64,000 nt of DNA from DATIKM01 sp035477595 (GCA_035477595.1 DATIKM010000071.1:1-64000); one strand, 5' to 3'. Counted from the stretch's first letter, positions 7,276 to 16,531 are shown. Notes: generated by a model from the letters alone, not told the origin. Program-made: numbers and translations.

Positions 7276-8106
7276 ATGGGTGCGGACCGTCTCAGGGGGC
7301 GTGTGGCCGTGGTCACCGGCGCATCCTCGGGTATTGGCGCGGCGGCCGCCCGCGAGATGGCGCGGCGCGGGATGCACGTGGTGCTCGCCGGTCGCGCCCG
7401 AGAGGCTCTGGAGCGCGAGGCGGAAGCCGTCGTGTCCCTGGGCGGCCGGGCTCTAGCGGTACCCACCGACGTCTGCGACCGCGCGCCGGTGCAGCGTCTG
7501 CTCGACGCGTCTCTGGAGCACTTCGGGCGCATCGACGTGTGGGTGAACAATGCGGGCTCGGGGCTCGTGGCTTCCTTCGAGCAGACGACCGCGCAGGAGA
7601 TGGAGGCGATCTGGCGGGTCAACTACATGGGCGCCTTCCACGGGTGCGCTGCCGCGCTGCAGCAGATGCGTCGCCAGGGGCGCGGCCACATCGTCAACGT
7701 GTCATCGCTCGCGGGCCGCTTCGCTCTGCCGCTTAATGCTGCCTACTGCGCTTCCAAGGCGGCGATGACCGCGTTGAGCCACTCCCTCCGAGCGGAGCTC
7801 GAGGGGTCCGGCATCCACGTGACGGTGGTGCTCCCGGGTTGGACGGAGACGCCATTCTCTCAGAACGCGACCCGCAAGATCCCCGACGTGTGCACAGAAC
7901 GCAGGGCGGTGCGCCCCGATCCCCCGGAGCGCGTAGCCCGCGCGATCGTCGCGGTGCTCCGCAGGCCCCGGCCTGAGGTCGTGTGCCTGCCCGCGCCCCG
8001 GCTTGTGCTGGCCGTGACCGATCTGGCGCCGAGCGCGTGGCACGCTGTCGCGCGCGCTTACCTGCGCGTCCGGACGGGGGGCCGGGGACTACCACCGCGC
8101 GGCTAG
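7276..8106 (+). CDS. Short-chain dehydrogenase/reductase
   Basis: 276 residues, classical SDR. Dinucleotide-binding TGASSGIG is at 14-21, NNAG at 91-94, the catalytic Ser at ~143-144 (NVSSLAG), and Tyr157/Lys161 in YCASK. The C-terminal 40 residues (RPEVVCLPAPRLVLAVTDL) resemble SDRs acting on hydrophobic substrates. The substrate cannot be told. The ATG directly follows the stop of the membrane protein gene, suggesting co-transcription. The ribosome site is weak, so translation may be coupled. Confidence 0.85.
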   Translation: MGADRLRGRVAVVTGASSGIGAAAAREMARRGMHVVLAGRAREALEREAEAVVSLGGRALAVPTDVCDRAPVQRLLDASLEHFGRIDVWVNNAGSGLVASFEQTTAQEMEAIWRVNYMGAFHGCAAALQQMRRQGRGHIVNVSSLAGRFALPLNAAYCASKAAMTALSHSLRAELEGSGIHVTVVLPGWTETPFSQNATRKIPDVCTERRAVRPDPPERVARAIVAVLRRPRPEVVCLPAPRLVLAVTDLAPSAWHAVARAYLRVRTGGRGLPPRG

Positions 8107-8130
8107 CTCCCGACCGTACGGCGCCCGCTG

Positions 8131-8139
8131 TGCTACAAT
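8131..8139 (+). promoter_or_regulatory. Possible extended -10 promoter of hslU
   Basis: TGCTACAAT matches the extended -10 form (TGnTAnAAT), 65 nt before the hslU ATG. No -35 box is visible. Confidence 0.4.
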
Positions 8140-8204
8140 GCCGGCACGCCCGCGCCCTCGGGCCGCGGTGAGGCACGCGTGCTTGGAGAGGCCTTGGATC
8201 CCTC

Positions 8205-9656
8205 ATGTCTGAACTGACGCCGAGCCAGATCGTCGCCGAGCTGAACCGATTCATCGTTGGACAGGATAAGGCGAAACGCGCGGTTGCCATCGCGCTCCGC
8301 AACCGCTACCGCCGCCGTCTGCTGCCCGACGACCTGCGCGACGAGGTGATCCCGAAGAACATCCTGATGATCGGACCTACGGGCGTGGGGAAGACCGAAA
8401 TCGCCCGACGGCTGGCCAACCTGGCGAACGCGCCCTTCATCAAGGTGGAGGCGACCAAGTTCACCGAGGTCGGCTACGTGGGCCGCGACGTGGACTCAAT
8501 GGTGCGCGACCTCGCCCAGGTTGCAGTGCGGATGGTGGAGAAGGAGCGCACCAAGCTGGTTCAGGAGGAGGCCGACGAGCGCGCGGTAGAGAGGATTGTG
8601 GACCTGCTGCACCCGCGGCGGCGGTCGCGGCTCCGAGGTGACGGCGAGGCCGACACAGCGGAGGCGTTCCGCCGCCAGTTCGCCTCGCTGTTCGGCGCGC
8701 AGTGGAGCCGCGAGGCGAGCGAGGAGGCTGAGGCGCAGACCGGCGAGCCGGACCGCCAGCAGCGAGCGCGCGAGGACCGTATCAGGGCCCGGCTGAGGGA
8801 GCGCGTGCGATCCGGACTGTGCGACGAGGAGCGCGTCCAGATCGAGGTCGAGGCGTCGCAGGCGCCCTTTCTGCAGGTGTTCTCGCCGCAGGGGATGGAG
8901 GAGATGGGCGTCTCGGACCTCCAGAGCGCGTTCGGCAACCTGATGAACCGGGGCAAGAAGGCACGCTCCTGTTCGGTTCGCGATGCGCGGCAGATTCTGG
9001 CTCAGGAGGAGGCTCGGGCGCTCGTCGACCATGATACGGTCGTCCGGGAGGCGATCGAGGTCACGGAGCAGAGCGGGATCATTTTCATTGATGAGCTTGA
9101 CAAGATCGCTGGTCGAGAGGGCGGGCACGGACCCGACGTAAGCCGCGAGGGGGTTCAGCGCGACCTGCTGCCCATCGTCGAGGGCAGTACCGTGGCGACG
9201 AAGTACGGGCCCGTCCGCACGAACCACATCCTGTTCATCGCCGCTGGGGCGTTCCACGTCTCGAAGCCGTCGGACCTCATCCCGGAGATGCAGGGCCGCC
9301 TGCCTATCCGGGTGAGCCTGGAGAGCCTAACCGAGGCCGACCTGAGGCGGATCCTGACGGAGCCCCAGAACGCTCTCGTCCGCCAATACCGGGCGCTACT
9401 TGCTGCGGACGGTCTGGACGTCACCTTCACCGAAGAGGCGGTGGACGAGATCAGCAGGATCGCGGCCCTCGTCAACTCGCGCAGCGAGAACATCGGTGCC
9501 CGCCGGCTACACACGGTGCTCGAACGCCTGCTGGAGGAGTTGTCATTCGGTGCACCCGACATGCCCTTCAGCGCGAAGGTGATCGACGGCGACTACGTGC
9601 GCACCCGGCTGGAGGACATCGCAGGCGACCAGGACCTGAGCCGCTACATCCTGTAG
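8205..9656 (+). CDS. hslU: HslU, ATPase subunit of the HslUV protease
   Basis: 483 residues, AAA+ unfoldase that feeds proteins to the HslV peptidase. Walker A GPTGVGKT is at 57-64, the pore loop motif GYVG follows (TEVGYVGRD), the I domain covers roughly 110-240, and Walker B is GIIFIDELDKIAG. The C-terminus ends DLSRYIL, the tail that inserts into HslV pockets, so HslV binding seems kept. In most genomes hslV lies directly upstream; here the neighbour is an SDR and the next feature is a tRNA, so hslV must be elsewhere. Length is normal (440-490). Confidence 0.95.
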   Translation: MSELTPSQIVAELNRFIVGQDKAKRAVAIALRNRYRRRLLPDDLRDEVIPKNILMIGPTGVGKTEIARRLANLANAPFIKVEATKFTEVGYVGRDVDSMVRDLAQVAVRMVEKERTKLVQEEADERAVERIVDLLHPRRRSRLRGDGEADTAEAFRRQFASLFGAQWSREASEEAEAQTGEPDRQQRAREDRIRARLRERVRSGLCDEERVQIEVEASQAPFLQVFSPQGMEEMGVSDLQSAFGNLMNRGKKARSCSVRDARQILAQEEARALVDHDTVVREAIEVTEQSGIIFIDELDKIAGREGGHGPDVSREGVQRDLLPIVEGSTVATKYGPVRTNHILFIAAGAFHVSKPSDLIPEMQGRLPIRVSLESLTEADLRRILTEPQNALVRQYRALLAADGLDVTFTEEAVDEISRIAALVNSRSENIGARRLHTVLERLLEELSFGAPDMPFSAKVIDGDYVRTRLEDIAGDQDLSRYIL

Positions 9657-9877
9657 GTAGAGCGTCAGCCCAGCATACTCGCGCTACGGCAGCCAGTGCT
9701 ACCGCACGGATAGCCACTGTGCCTCCCAGACGGCGGCGCGCCCCTATTGCGCCCTCGGTTGGACGGCGGGTAGCCAGGTGACATCCCGGCACCGTGACCG
9801 GACCCGTGGCGGCTCTGAGTGCGGTGAGCAGCCCTCCGCGGATGGTCGCGCGGGTCGGTGCCGCCAAGTCGGTGCGC

Positions 9878-9906
9878 TTGCATTGGCGATAGCCCAGCGG
9901 TATAAT
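9878..9906 (+). promoter_or_regulatory. Sigma70 promoter of tRNA-Ala
   Basis: TTGCAT at 9878-9883, 17-bp spacer, perfect TATAAT at 9901-9906, 14 bp before the tRNA 5' end. The 9657-9877 stretch upstream holds no gene that I can support. Confidence 0.8.
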
Positions 9907-9919
9907 GCGGCCGACCTCC

Positions 9920-9993
<74 letters not shown>

Positions 9994-10010
9994 GCATCGA
10001 GGGCCGGCCA

Positions 10011-10035
10011 ACGGGGAGGTGACGAGCCTCCCTGT
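10011..10035 (+). terminator. Terminator of tRNA-Ala
   Basis: A 9-bp stem ACGGGGAGG/CCTCCCTGT with one wobble pair and a 7-nt loop, starting 19 nt after the tRNA. It is followed by TGCTCGTCT, only weakly T-rich. Confidence 0.55.
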
Positions 10036-10092
10036 TGCTCGTCTGGCGACGCGCCCGGCTCTCGCCGGCGGGCCCGGCGCCCCGACCGGGGT

Positions 10093-11526
10093 GTGCCCGT
10101 GTCTTCACGTTTCCGCCGGCTGGTGGTCTGGTTCCGCAGGGACCTCCGCCTCCACGACAACCCCGCCCTGCACGCCGCGTGCTCAGACGCTGAGTCCGTC
10201 GTGCCCGTGGCGGTTGTCCCGGACGACGAGCCCGGCGCCGAGGCATGTGCGGCGAGGAGCAGCTTCGCCGATGCCAGTCGCGCCTGCCTCGATGCCGCGC
10301 TCCGCGAGCACGACGGGCGGCTGACCATTCGGCAGGGCGATCCCGTCGAGGAACTGCCGAGGCTTGTGCGGGAGCTCGGAGCGGAGGGCCTGTACCATGA
10401 GCGCGCCTTCGAGCCGATGGGCCTAGCGCGCGATGCATGGGTCCGGCGCGCTGTGGAGGCCGCCGGCGGGTTCGTGCGTGAGCACCCGGGGCGCACCGTG
10501 CACGATCCCGACGCGTTGCGGACAAGTGCTGGCCGACCGTTCACCGTCTTCACTGCCTTCTACCGCGCCTGGCTGGCGCAGCCCCTGGAGCCTCCGTTGC
10601 CCGCTCCCGACACCGTGAATTGCGTGGAGGGTGTGAGCGGGTTGCCGCCCGCTACGCATGTCCAAATGCCGCGCTTTGAGCCCGGAGAGCGAGCAGCCCG
10701 GTCCGCCCTGGCGCGGTTCGTAGTTCAGCGCCTCCGTGGCTATGCTTCCACCCGTGATGAGCTCGCAGCGGAGGGGACGTCGCGGCTCTCGGTGCACCTC
10801 CGGGTTGGCACGATCTCCGCACGCGAGGTGGTGTGGACCGCGCTGGGCGCCGCGAGCTCGACGGACAGTGTCGCACGCGAGTCGGTGCGTGTGTTCGTGA
10901 GCGAGCTGGCCTGGCGCGACTTCTACCACCACGTGCTCCACCACCATCCGCATGTCGCACAGGAGAGCTTCCGGCCCGCTCTGCGGGACATCGCCTGGGC
11001 TGACGACGATGCGTTGCGCCAGGCGTGGCAGGAGGGTAGAACAGGCTACCCTCTCGTTGATGCTGCGATGCGGCAGTTGCACGCGGAGTCGTGGATGCAC
11101 AACCGCGCACGTATGGTGACAGCGTCCTTCCTGAGCAAGGACCTCCTCGTCGACTGGCGCCGCGGCGAGGGCTGGTTCATGCGCCACCTTGCCGACGGAG
11201 ACCTTGCCGCGAACAACGGCGGATGGCAGTGGTCAGCGGGCACCGGCACCGATGCGCAGCCGTTCTTCCGCGTCTTCAGCCCGGTGGTGCAGGGCAGGCG
11301 GTTCGATCCGGATGGCGCATACGTCCGGAGGTACGTGCCGGAACTGGAGCGGGCGCCAACCAGCCTGATCCACGAGCCGTGGCGGATGTCGGCCTCCGAC
11401 CAGGCCGCCGCCGGTTGTCGGATCGGGCGCGACTACCCCGCGCCGGTCGTCGACCATGCGCGGCAGCGCCTCGAAGCGGTGCGCCTGTACCGGGAAGCAG
11501 CCGCGCGCCACCGGGGCGACGCGTGA
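10093..11526 (+). CDS. phr: Deoxyribodipyrimidine photolyase (cryptochrome/photolyase family)
   Basis: 477 residues. It repairs UV-made pyrimidine dimers with light and FAD. The N-terminal Rossmann domain starts VVWFRRDLRLHDNPAL. The C-terminal FAD domain carries FVSELAWRDFYHHVLHHHP, GYPLVDAAMRQL, SWMHNRARMVTASFLSKDL, DWRRGEGWFMRHL and NNGGWQWSAGTGTDAQPFFR, so the flavin-binding and electron-transfer region is intact. It resembles class I CPD photolyases. GTG at 10093 is chosen; the GTG at 10099 is an equal alternative. Its stop overlaps the next start by four bases. Confidence 0.93.
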   Translation: MPVSSRFRRLVVWFRRDLRLHDNPALHAACSDAESVVPVAVVPDDEPGAEACAARSSFADASRACLDAALREHDGRLTIRQGDPVEELPRLVRELGAEGLYHERAFEPMGLARDAWVRRAVEAAGGFVREHPGRTVHDPDALRTSAGRPFTVFTAFYRAWLAQPLEPPLPAPDTVNCVEGVSGLPPATHVQMPRFEPGERAARSALARFVVQRLRGYASTRDELAAEGTSRLSVHLRVGTISAREVVWTALGAASSTDSVARESVRVFVSELAWRDFYHHVLHHHPHVAQESFRPALRDIAWADDDALRQAWQEGRTGYPLVDAAMRQLHAESWMHNRARMVTASFLSKDLLVDWRRGEGWFMRHLADGDLAANNGGWQWSAGTGTDAQPFFRVFSPVVQGRRFDPDGAYVRRYVPELERAPTSLIHEPWRMSASDQAAAGCRIGRDYPAPVVDHARQRLEAVRLYREAAARHRGDA

Positions 11527-12257
11527 GTGCGACCGGGACGGGAGCCGTCCTGGCTCTGGTCTGCCTGCTGCTGTCAGTCGAAGTCGTCGACGCTCAGCAG
11601 AACGCTTCGAGCTCGCCCGATGCGATCATCATCGTGGCGCCGGCGCGCGATAGCGCCGCGATCGCTGTCACGCTGGCGCGAGCGCGGCCTCACGCCGACG
11701 TGCGGTCCCTGCTCGGAGCGGTGGCGGAATCGGGCGGCTGGCGTCTGGAGCGCGTCGAGGTGCGCGATGAGACGGGCACGACGCATCCTGCCTTCGGGGC
11801 GCCCAGGCCGCTCGGCAAGCAGACAGTGGCCACCGCCACGGTGGTCGGCCCCCCTCTGATCGCTGGCGGCGGGCTGGTGCTGCAGCCGTTCCTGCAGTTC
11901 CTGCGCGAGTTTGGCCGGGTGGACGTTCTGTTCATTGCGCCCGCAGACCCGGGCATGAGCCCGTTGCGCACGTTCGAGGGCCAGGGGGTCGTTGTCCGGC
12001 TCGTGCGCGCGGGCGGACCGTATCATTATGTGCTGGAGAGGCAGGAGGGCAGGGGCCCCTTGCCAAACCTGCCGCTGACACAGGAGGCCGCGCCCGCGAC
12101 CGACGTGCGGGCGCCCGATCAAGACCCGTCTCCTGCGCTCGCGCGGGCAGCGGTGGCTCTGTCGTGGGGGCTTGCCGCCGCCGCGCTGGTCTTCTGGCTC
12201 TGCCGCCGCGCGACCCGGGGCGCCCACCGGCGACGTCCTTCCCGGCGAATCGACTGA
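11523..12257 (+). CDS. Signal-peptide/C-terminal-anchor protein of unknown function
   Basis: 244 residues. It begins with a hydrophobic signal-like segment (TGAVLALVCLLLSVEVVDA). A ~185-residue extracytoplasmic part contains PDAIIIVAPARDSAAIAVTL, TATVVGPPLIAGGG and RVDVLFIAPADPG. A single membrane span near the end (AAVALSWGLAAAALVFWLC) is followed by a basic tail. The GTG start overlaps the photolyase stop (GTGA), and the pilT run starts 17 bp after its stop, so it may belong to the pilus machinery. I do not recognise the family. Confidence 0.65.
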   Translation: MSATGTGAVLALVCLLLSVEVVDAQQNASSSPDAIIIVAPARDSAAIAVTLARARPHADVRSLLGAVAESGGWRLERVEVRDETGTTHPAFGAPRPLGKQTVATATVVGPPLIAGGGLVLQPFLQFLREFGRVDVLFIAPADPGMSPLRTFEGQGVVVRLVRAGGPYHYVLERQEGRGPLPNLPLTQEAAPATDVRAPDQDPSPALARAAVALSWGLAAAALVFWLCRRATRGAHRRRPSRRID

Positions 12258-12274
12258 CAGAAAGGAACCCGCGG

Positions 12275-13342
12275 ATGCCCGATCTCGACACGATGCTCCA
12301 CCATGCGAACGAGATGGAGGCTTCCGACCTCTTCCTGCGCGGCAACGCCCGACCGGCACTCCGCGTGCACGGGCGAGTCCGCGACACGGAGTTCGCACCC
12401 CTGAGCCCGGACCAGGTGCGCCAGCTCGCCTACAGCAAGATGACCGGCCGGCAGATCGAGGAGTTCGACCGCCATCACGAGATGGACCTGGCCTTCACGC
12501 TCGCCGATACGTGCCGTATCCGTAGCAGCATCTTCAAGCAGCGCGGATCTGTCGGCATGGCGAACCGCCTCATACCTCTCCGGATCCGCACCCTGCAAGA
12601 GCTCGGGATGCCGGAGACGCTGTCGGAGTTTATCAGGAGCCGCAACGGTCTCGTGCTTGTCACTGGGCCGACTGGCTCCGGGAAATCGACCACGCTGGCC
12701 GCCCTCATCGATCTGATCAACCAGACGCAGCCGGTGAACATCGTCACGATCGAGGACCCGATCGAGTACGTGTACGAAGACAAGGCAGGCATCGTCAGTC
12801 AGCGCGAGGTGGGCATCGACACTCATTCGTTCCAGGAGGCCCTTAGGCGCGTCCTGCGGCAGGCGCCGGATGTCATCCTGATCGGTGAGATGCGCGACAT
12901 CGAGACGATGAATGTGGCGCTACAGGCGGCTGAGACCGGTCATCTCGTCTTCGCCACGGTCCACACGGCGAGTGCCGCGGAGACGTTGGATCGCCTGTCT
13001 AACATGTTCGCCCCACACGAGCGACCCATGCTGTGGCTGCGGTTGTCCCTCTCGCTCCGCGGCGTTGTCTCGCAGAAGCTGCTGCCCCTGGCGGACGGGA
13101 GTGGACGCATCGCGGCGGTCGAGGTGATGGTGGTGAACCCAACCATCGCCAAGATGCTGGAGGAAGGCAAGTCCGAGGATATGTACGCGCAGATCCGTCA
13201 GGCCGGCGATGAGACGTACTGGGGCATGCAGACGATGAACCAGTGTCTGTACAAGTATGTTCGCGCCGGGCTCATCTCTTCGGAGGAAGCGCTGGCGAAC
13301 GCGGGAAACTACACAGAGATGCGCCAGATGCTCCGCCGCTGA
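12275..13342 (+). CDS. pilT: PilT-family type IV pilus retraction ATPase, paralog 1
   Basis: 355 residues, hexameric secretion-superfamily ATPase. An N-terminal PAS-like domain (~1-100) starts MLHHANEMEASDLFLRG. Walker A GPTGSGKST is at 131-139. The Asp box is VTIEDPIEYVYEDKAG, Walker B DVILIGEMRDIET, and the His box GHLVFATVHTASAAETLDR. The C-terminal helices are typical. It is the most diverged of the three neighbours: MNVALQAAETGH stands where the others have IHLAITAAETGH. ATG at 12275 with AAAGGAA. Motif content says PilT/PilU type rather than PilB, since there is no long N-terminal domain. Confidence 0.88.
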   Translation: MPDLDTMLHHANEMEASDLFLRGNARPALRVHGRVRDTEFAPLSPDQVRQLAYSKMTGRQIEEFDRHHEMDLAFTLADTCRIRSSIFKQRGSVGMANRLIPLRIRTLQELGMPETLSEFIRSRNGLVLVTGPTGSGKSTTLAALIDLINQTQPVNIVTIEDPIEYVYEDKAGIVSQREVGIDTHSFQEALRRVLRQAPDVILIGEMRDIETMNVALQAAETGHLVFATVHTASAAETLDRLSNMFAPHERPMLWLRLSLSLRGVVSQKLLPLADGSGRIAAVEVMVVNPTIAKMLEEGKSEDMYAQIRQAGDETYWGMQTMNQCLYKYVRAGLISSEEALANAGNYTEMRQMLRR

Positions 13343-13431
13343 GCAGTCAGGAGCTCACGATCGCGGCGGTCTGCCAGATCGGCAGGCCACCGCACGTATG
13401 CTGTCGCACGACCAACGGGGAAACCAGCACC

Positions 13432-14544
13432 GTGCAGCACCAAATCGACGATCTGCTTCGCATGTTGGTGGAGAGCGATGCCTCCGACCTGCACCTTCGG
13501 GTAGGCGAACCGCCTATCATGCGCGTTCATGGCGCCCTGAAGCGCATCCCGGACATCGATCCGCTCAACGATTCGGACATGTATGACCTCGTCTTCGTGA
13601 CGATGAACGAGGAGCGCCGCGTACGGTTCGAGCAGAACATGGAGTTGGACATGTCCTACGCGGTGCCGGGGCTCGCGCGGTTCCGCGTGAACATTTTCCG
13701 GCAGCAGGGGCATGTTGGCGCCGTGATGCGCGTGATCCCGTTCAGGATTAAGACGATCGACGAACTGGGAATCCCAGCGGTCGCGAAGGATCTGTGCATG
13801 TTGCCCCGCGGGCTCGTCCTGGTCACCGGGCCCACGGGTTCAGGCAAGTCGACTACGCTCGCCGCCATGGTGGACCACATCAACGAGCGCAAGCCGCGGC
13901 ACATCATGACGGTCGAGGACCCGATCGAGTACCTGCACTTCGACAAGGTCGCCTCCATCAATCAGCGCGAGATCGGAGTTGACACGCACTCCTTCGCGGG
14001 TGCTCTGAAGCACATCATGCGCCAGAACCCCGACATCATCCTGGTCGGAGAGATGCGCGACCTCGAGACCATCCACCTGGCGATCACGGCGGCGGAGACC
14101 GGGCACCTCGTGTTCGCCACTCTGCACACGACGGACGCGCCGCAGACCGTCGACCGCATCATTGACGTATTCGAGCCAGAGCAGCAGCAGCAGATCCGGA
14201 CTCAGCTCGCGGTGACGCTGCGCGCGGTGGTGTCTCAGACCCTTCTGCCCAAGGCAGACGGCACGGGCCGCACCGCCGCCTTCGAGATCATGGTGGCAAC
14301 GCCGGCGATCTCCACCCTCATTCGTGAGGGCAAGACCTACCAGATGTACACGGACATTCAGACAGGTTCGCAGTTCGGTATGCAGACCCTGGACTCCCAT
14401 CTGCTAAAGCTGGCCATCCAGGGCGCAGTGTCTTTCGAGGACGCGCAGGCCAAGTCATCCAATCCCCACGAGTTCGAGAGCCGCTACCGGCGCGCCTTGG
14501 AGCGCGCTCTGCGGCCCGATTCAACAGCGGCGTCCCAGCACTAG
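13432..14544 (+). CDS. pilT: PilT-family type IV pilus retraction ATPase, paralog 2
   Basis: 370 residues. Walker A GPTGSGKS is at 133-140. The other motifs are VEDPIEYLHFDKVASINQRE, PDIILVGEMRDLET, IHLAITAAETGHLVFATLHT and TDAPQTVDRIIDVFEPEQQQ, the classical PilT set. The GTG at 13432 begins the conserved MQHQIDDLLRMLVESDASDL. The frame is open upstream, but that part is not PilT-like and would overlap paralog 1. It starts 89 bp after paralog 1 and is followed by paralog 3 after 55 bp. Probable role: pulling back the type IV pilus. Confidence 0.92.
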   Translation: MQHQIDDLLRMLVESDASDLHLRVGEPPIMRVHGALKRIPDIDPLNDSDMYDLVFVTMNEERRVRFEQNMELDMSYAVPGLARFRVNIFRQQGHVGAVMRVIPFRIKTIDELGIPAVAKDLCMLPRGLVLVTGPTGSGKSTTLAAMVDHINERKPRHIMTVEDPIEYLHFDKVASINQREIGVDTHSFAGALKHIMRQNPDIILVGEMRDLETIHLAITAAETGHLVFATLHTTDAPQTVDRIIDVFEPEQQQQIRTQLAVTLRAVVSQTLLPKADGTGRTAAFEIMVATPAISTLIREGKTYQMYTDIQTGSQFGMQTLDSHLLKLAIQGAVSFEDAQAKSSNPHEFESRYRRALERALRPDSTAASQH

Positions 14545-14599
14545 CCGCGCGCATCGCGCAAGATCTCTCGTCGCGCGGTCCACATCACAGGGTCACTGC

Positions 14600-15703
14600 A
14601 TGGTAACCGTCGACCAGCTTCTGTACACCACCGTGCACCATCAGGCATCAGACCTGCACATCAAGGCTGAGAGCCCGCCGCTGATTCGCATCTTCGGCGA
14701 CCTGGTGCAACTCGACCTCGAGCCCTTCACGCCCGACCAGACGCGCTGGCTGGCCTACAGCGTCCTCTCTGAGGTTCAGCGCGCCCGCTTCGAGGAGGAG
14801 TTGGAGCTTGACTTTGCCTACGAGATTCCCGGACTGGCTCGGTTCCGCGGCAACGTCTACGCTCAGCGCGGCGCGGTCGGCGTGGCGTTCCGGGTCATCC
14901 CGCTGCACATCCAGACGATGGAGGACCTGAACCTCCCGGCGGTATGCAAGTCCTTCGCGGAGAGGCCGCGCGGTCTGGTGCTGGTCACGGGCCCAGCCGG
15001 CTCCGGGAAGTCCACGACCCAAGCCGCTATGATCGACTACATCAACCGGAACTACCCGCTGCACATCGTCACCGTGGAGGACCCGCTCGAGTTCATACAC
15101 GACGACCAGCAGGCTCTGATCAACCAGCGCGAACTGGACAGCGATACGCTCTCCTTCGCGAACGCGCTCAAGTTTGTGCTGCGGCAGGACCCGGACGTCA
15201 TCCTGATCGGCGAGATGCGCGACCTCGAGACGATCCATCTCGCGATCACGGCGGCTGAGACCGGACACCTAGTCTTCGGCACCCTCCACACGACCGACGC
15301 GGTCCAGACGGTGGATCGGGTGATCGACGTGTTCCCGACCCACCAGCAGCAGCAGGTGCGCATGCAGATGGCTGTGAACCTCGTGGGCGTCATCTCGCAG
15401 ACGCTGGTGAAGCGGGCTGACGGTCTGGGTCGCATCGCCGCCTTCGAGACGCTCGTTGCCACGGCGTCGGTCCGCAACCTGGTGCGTGAGAACAAGACCT
15501 ACCAGATCACATCGCTGCTGCAGACGGGGCAGCGCCATGGTATGCAGACGCTCGATCAGTCGCTCACCGACCTCGTCAAGAGGCGACTGGTTAGGTACGA
15601 GGAGGCGCTCGAGAAGGCGTCCAGTGTCACGGAGTTCAACAACCTTCTGGGCGACGACTACAAGCAGCAGATAGAGGCCGCCCGCGCCGCGGCGAGGGAG
15701 TAG
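14600..15703 (+). CDS. pilT: PilT-family type IV pilus retraction ATPase, paralog 3
   Basis: 367 residues. It is closest to paralog 2. Walker A reads GPAGSGKS (131-138), with Ala in place of the usual Thr. It continues VEDPLEFIHDDQQALINQRE, PDVILIGEMRDLETIHLAIT and HLVFGTLHTTDAVQTVDRVI. All catalytic boxes are intact, so all three paralogs look active. No pilin, PilB or PilC gene is in the window. Confidence 0.92.
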   Translation: MVTVDQLLYTTVHHQASDLHIKAESPPLIRIFGDLVQLDLEPFTPDQTRWLAYSVLSEVQRARFEEELELDFAYEIPGLARFRGNVYAQRGAVGVAFRVIPLHIQTMEDLNLPAVCKSFAERPRGLVLVTGPAGSGKSTTQAAMIDYINRNYPLHIVTVEDPLEFIHDDQQALINQRELDSDTLSFANALKFVLRQDPDVILIGEMRDLETIHLAITAAETGHLVFGTLHTTDAVQTVDRVIDVFPTHQQQQVRMQMAVNLVGVISQTLVKRADGLGRIAAFETLVATASVRNLVRENKTYQITSLLQTGQRHGMQTLDQSLTDLVKRRLVRYEEALEKASSVTEFNNLLGDDYKQQIEAARAAARE

Positions 15704-15709
15704 CCGTTC

Positions 15710-16465
15710 TCAGGGGCTATGCCGGCAGCACGCTGCCCGGTCGGCGATTGCTGCCGCGCTCACTGCGAGGTCCCAGATCGCTGGAGCCGAGCGCTCGGCC
15801 GTGACCGCAACCCGCTCATGGGCCACGATGCCGTGGGACAGGCCGGCGGCAAGGTTGGTGACGATCGCGACCGCCGCGTAGCATAGCCCCGCCTCGCGCG
15901 CGAGCACCGCTTCCGGCAGGCCCGTCATGCCCACGACGTCCGCTCCGAGGAGCGCGAATGCGCGCACCTCGGCGGGTGTCTCGAAACGCGGGCCGTCTAC
16001 ACTCAGGTACACTGCGGCGCGCTCCACGTCCAGGCAAAGCGTCTCGGAAGCCCGCATCAAGGCTGCGCGGAGGCGCGGGCAGTACGGCGCGGAGAAGTCG
16101 AGGTGGCCGACGTTGTGCGGATCGAGTGGCTCGTGCCGGCGACGGGTCATGTCTATGAAGTCCGAGAGGACGACAAGCTGTCCCGGCGGTAGCGACTGTC
16201 GCAGAGAGCCCACCGCGTTGGCGGCCACCACCTGCTCGACTCCTCGGTCGCGGAGGGCTGCGATGTTCGCGCGGTGGTTCACATGGTGCGCCAGCGTCTC
16301 GTGGCTCGCGCCGTGCCGGCTGACGAAGACGACGTCCACTCCGCCCGTGCTGCCCTCCGACAGCATCACGTCGCCGAACGCGGTGCGCGCCACGGTGAGA
16401 GCCTGTCGCTCCATCGGGCGCGCGTTCTCCAGCCCGGTGCCCCCGATGATGCCGATCGTTGCCAC
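15710..16465 (-). CDS. mtnP: MTAP/MTIP-family purine nucleoside phosphorylase
   Basis: 251 residues. It phosphorolyses 5'-methylthioadenosine or methylthioinosine (or another purine nucleoside) in the methionine/polyamine salvage line. Motifs: ATIGIIGGTGLENAR, VDVVFVSRHGASHETLAHHV, NHRANIAALRDRGVEQVVAA, NAVGSLRQSLPPGQLVVLSD, FIDMTRRR, and VDGPRFETPAEVRAFALLGA followed by DVVGMTGLPEAVLARE. The GTG at 16465 is chosen because GGAGG lies 8 nt upstream and homologs start with this Ile-Gly-Gly-Thr-Gly strand. The choice also leaves a 66-bp divergent gap to the next gene. Adenosine versus inosine preference is not settled. Confidence 0.88.
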   Translation of the reverse strand: MATIGIIGGTGLENARPMERQALTVARTAFGDVMLSEGSTGGVDVVFVSRHGASHETLAHHVNHRANIAALRDRGVEQVVAANAVGSLRQSLPPGQLVVLSDFIDMTRRRHEPLDPHNVGHLDFSAPYCPRLRAALMRASETLCLDVERAAVYLSVDGPRFETPAEVRAFALLGADVVGMTGLPEAVLAREAGLCYAAVAIVTNLAAGLSHGIVAHERVAVTAERSAPAIWDLAVSAAAIADRAACCRHSP

Positions 16466-16531
16466 TATGGTCGCCTCCTCCGTGGACAGCGCCGCGGTCA
16501 CTCCCGCTGACATCGCGGAGGCACCGGCGCG

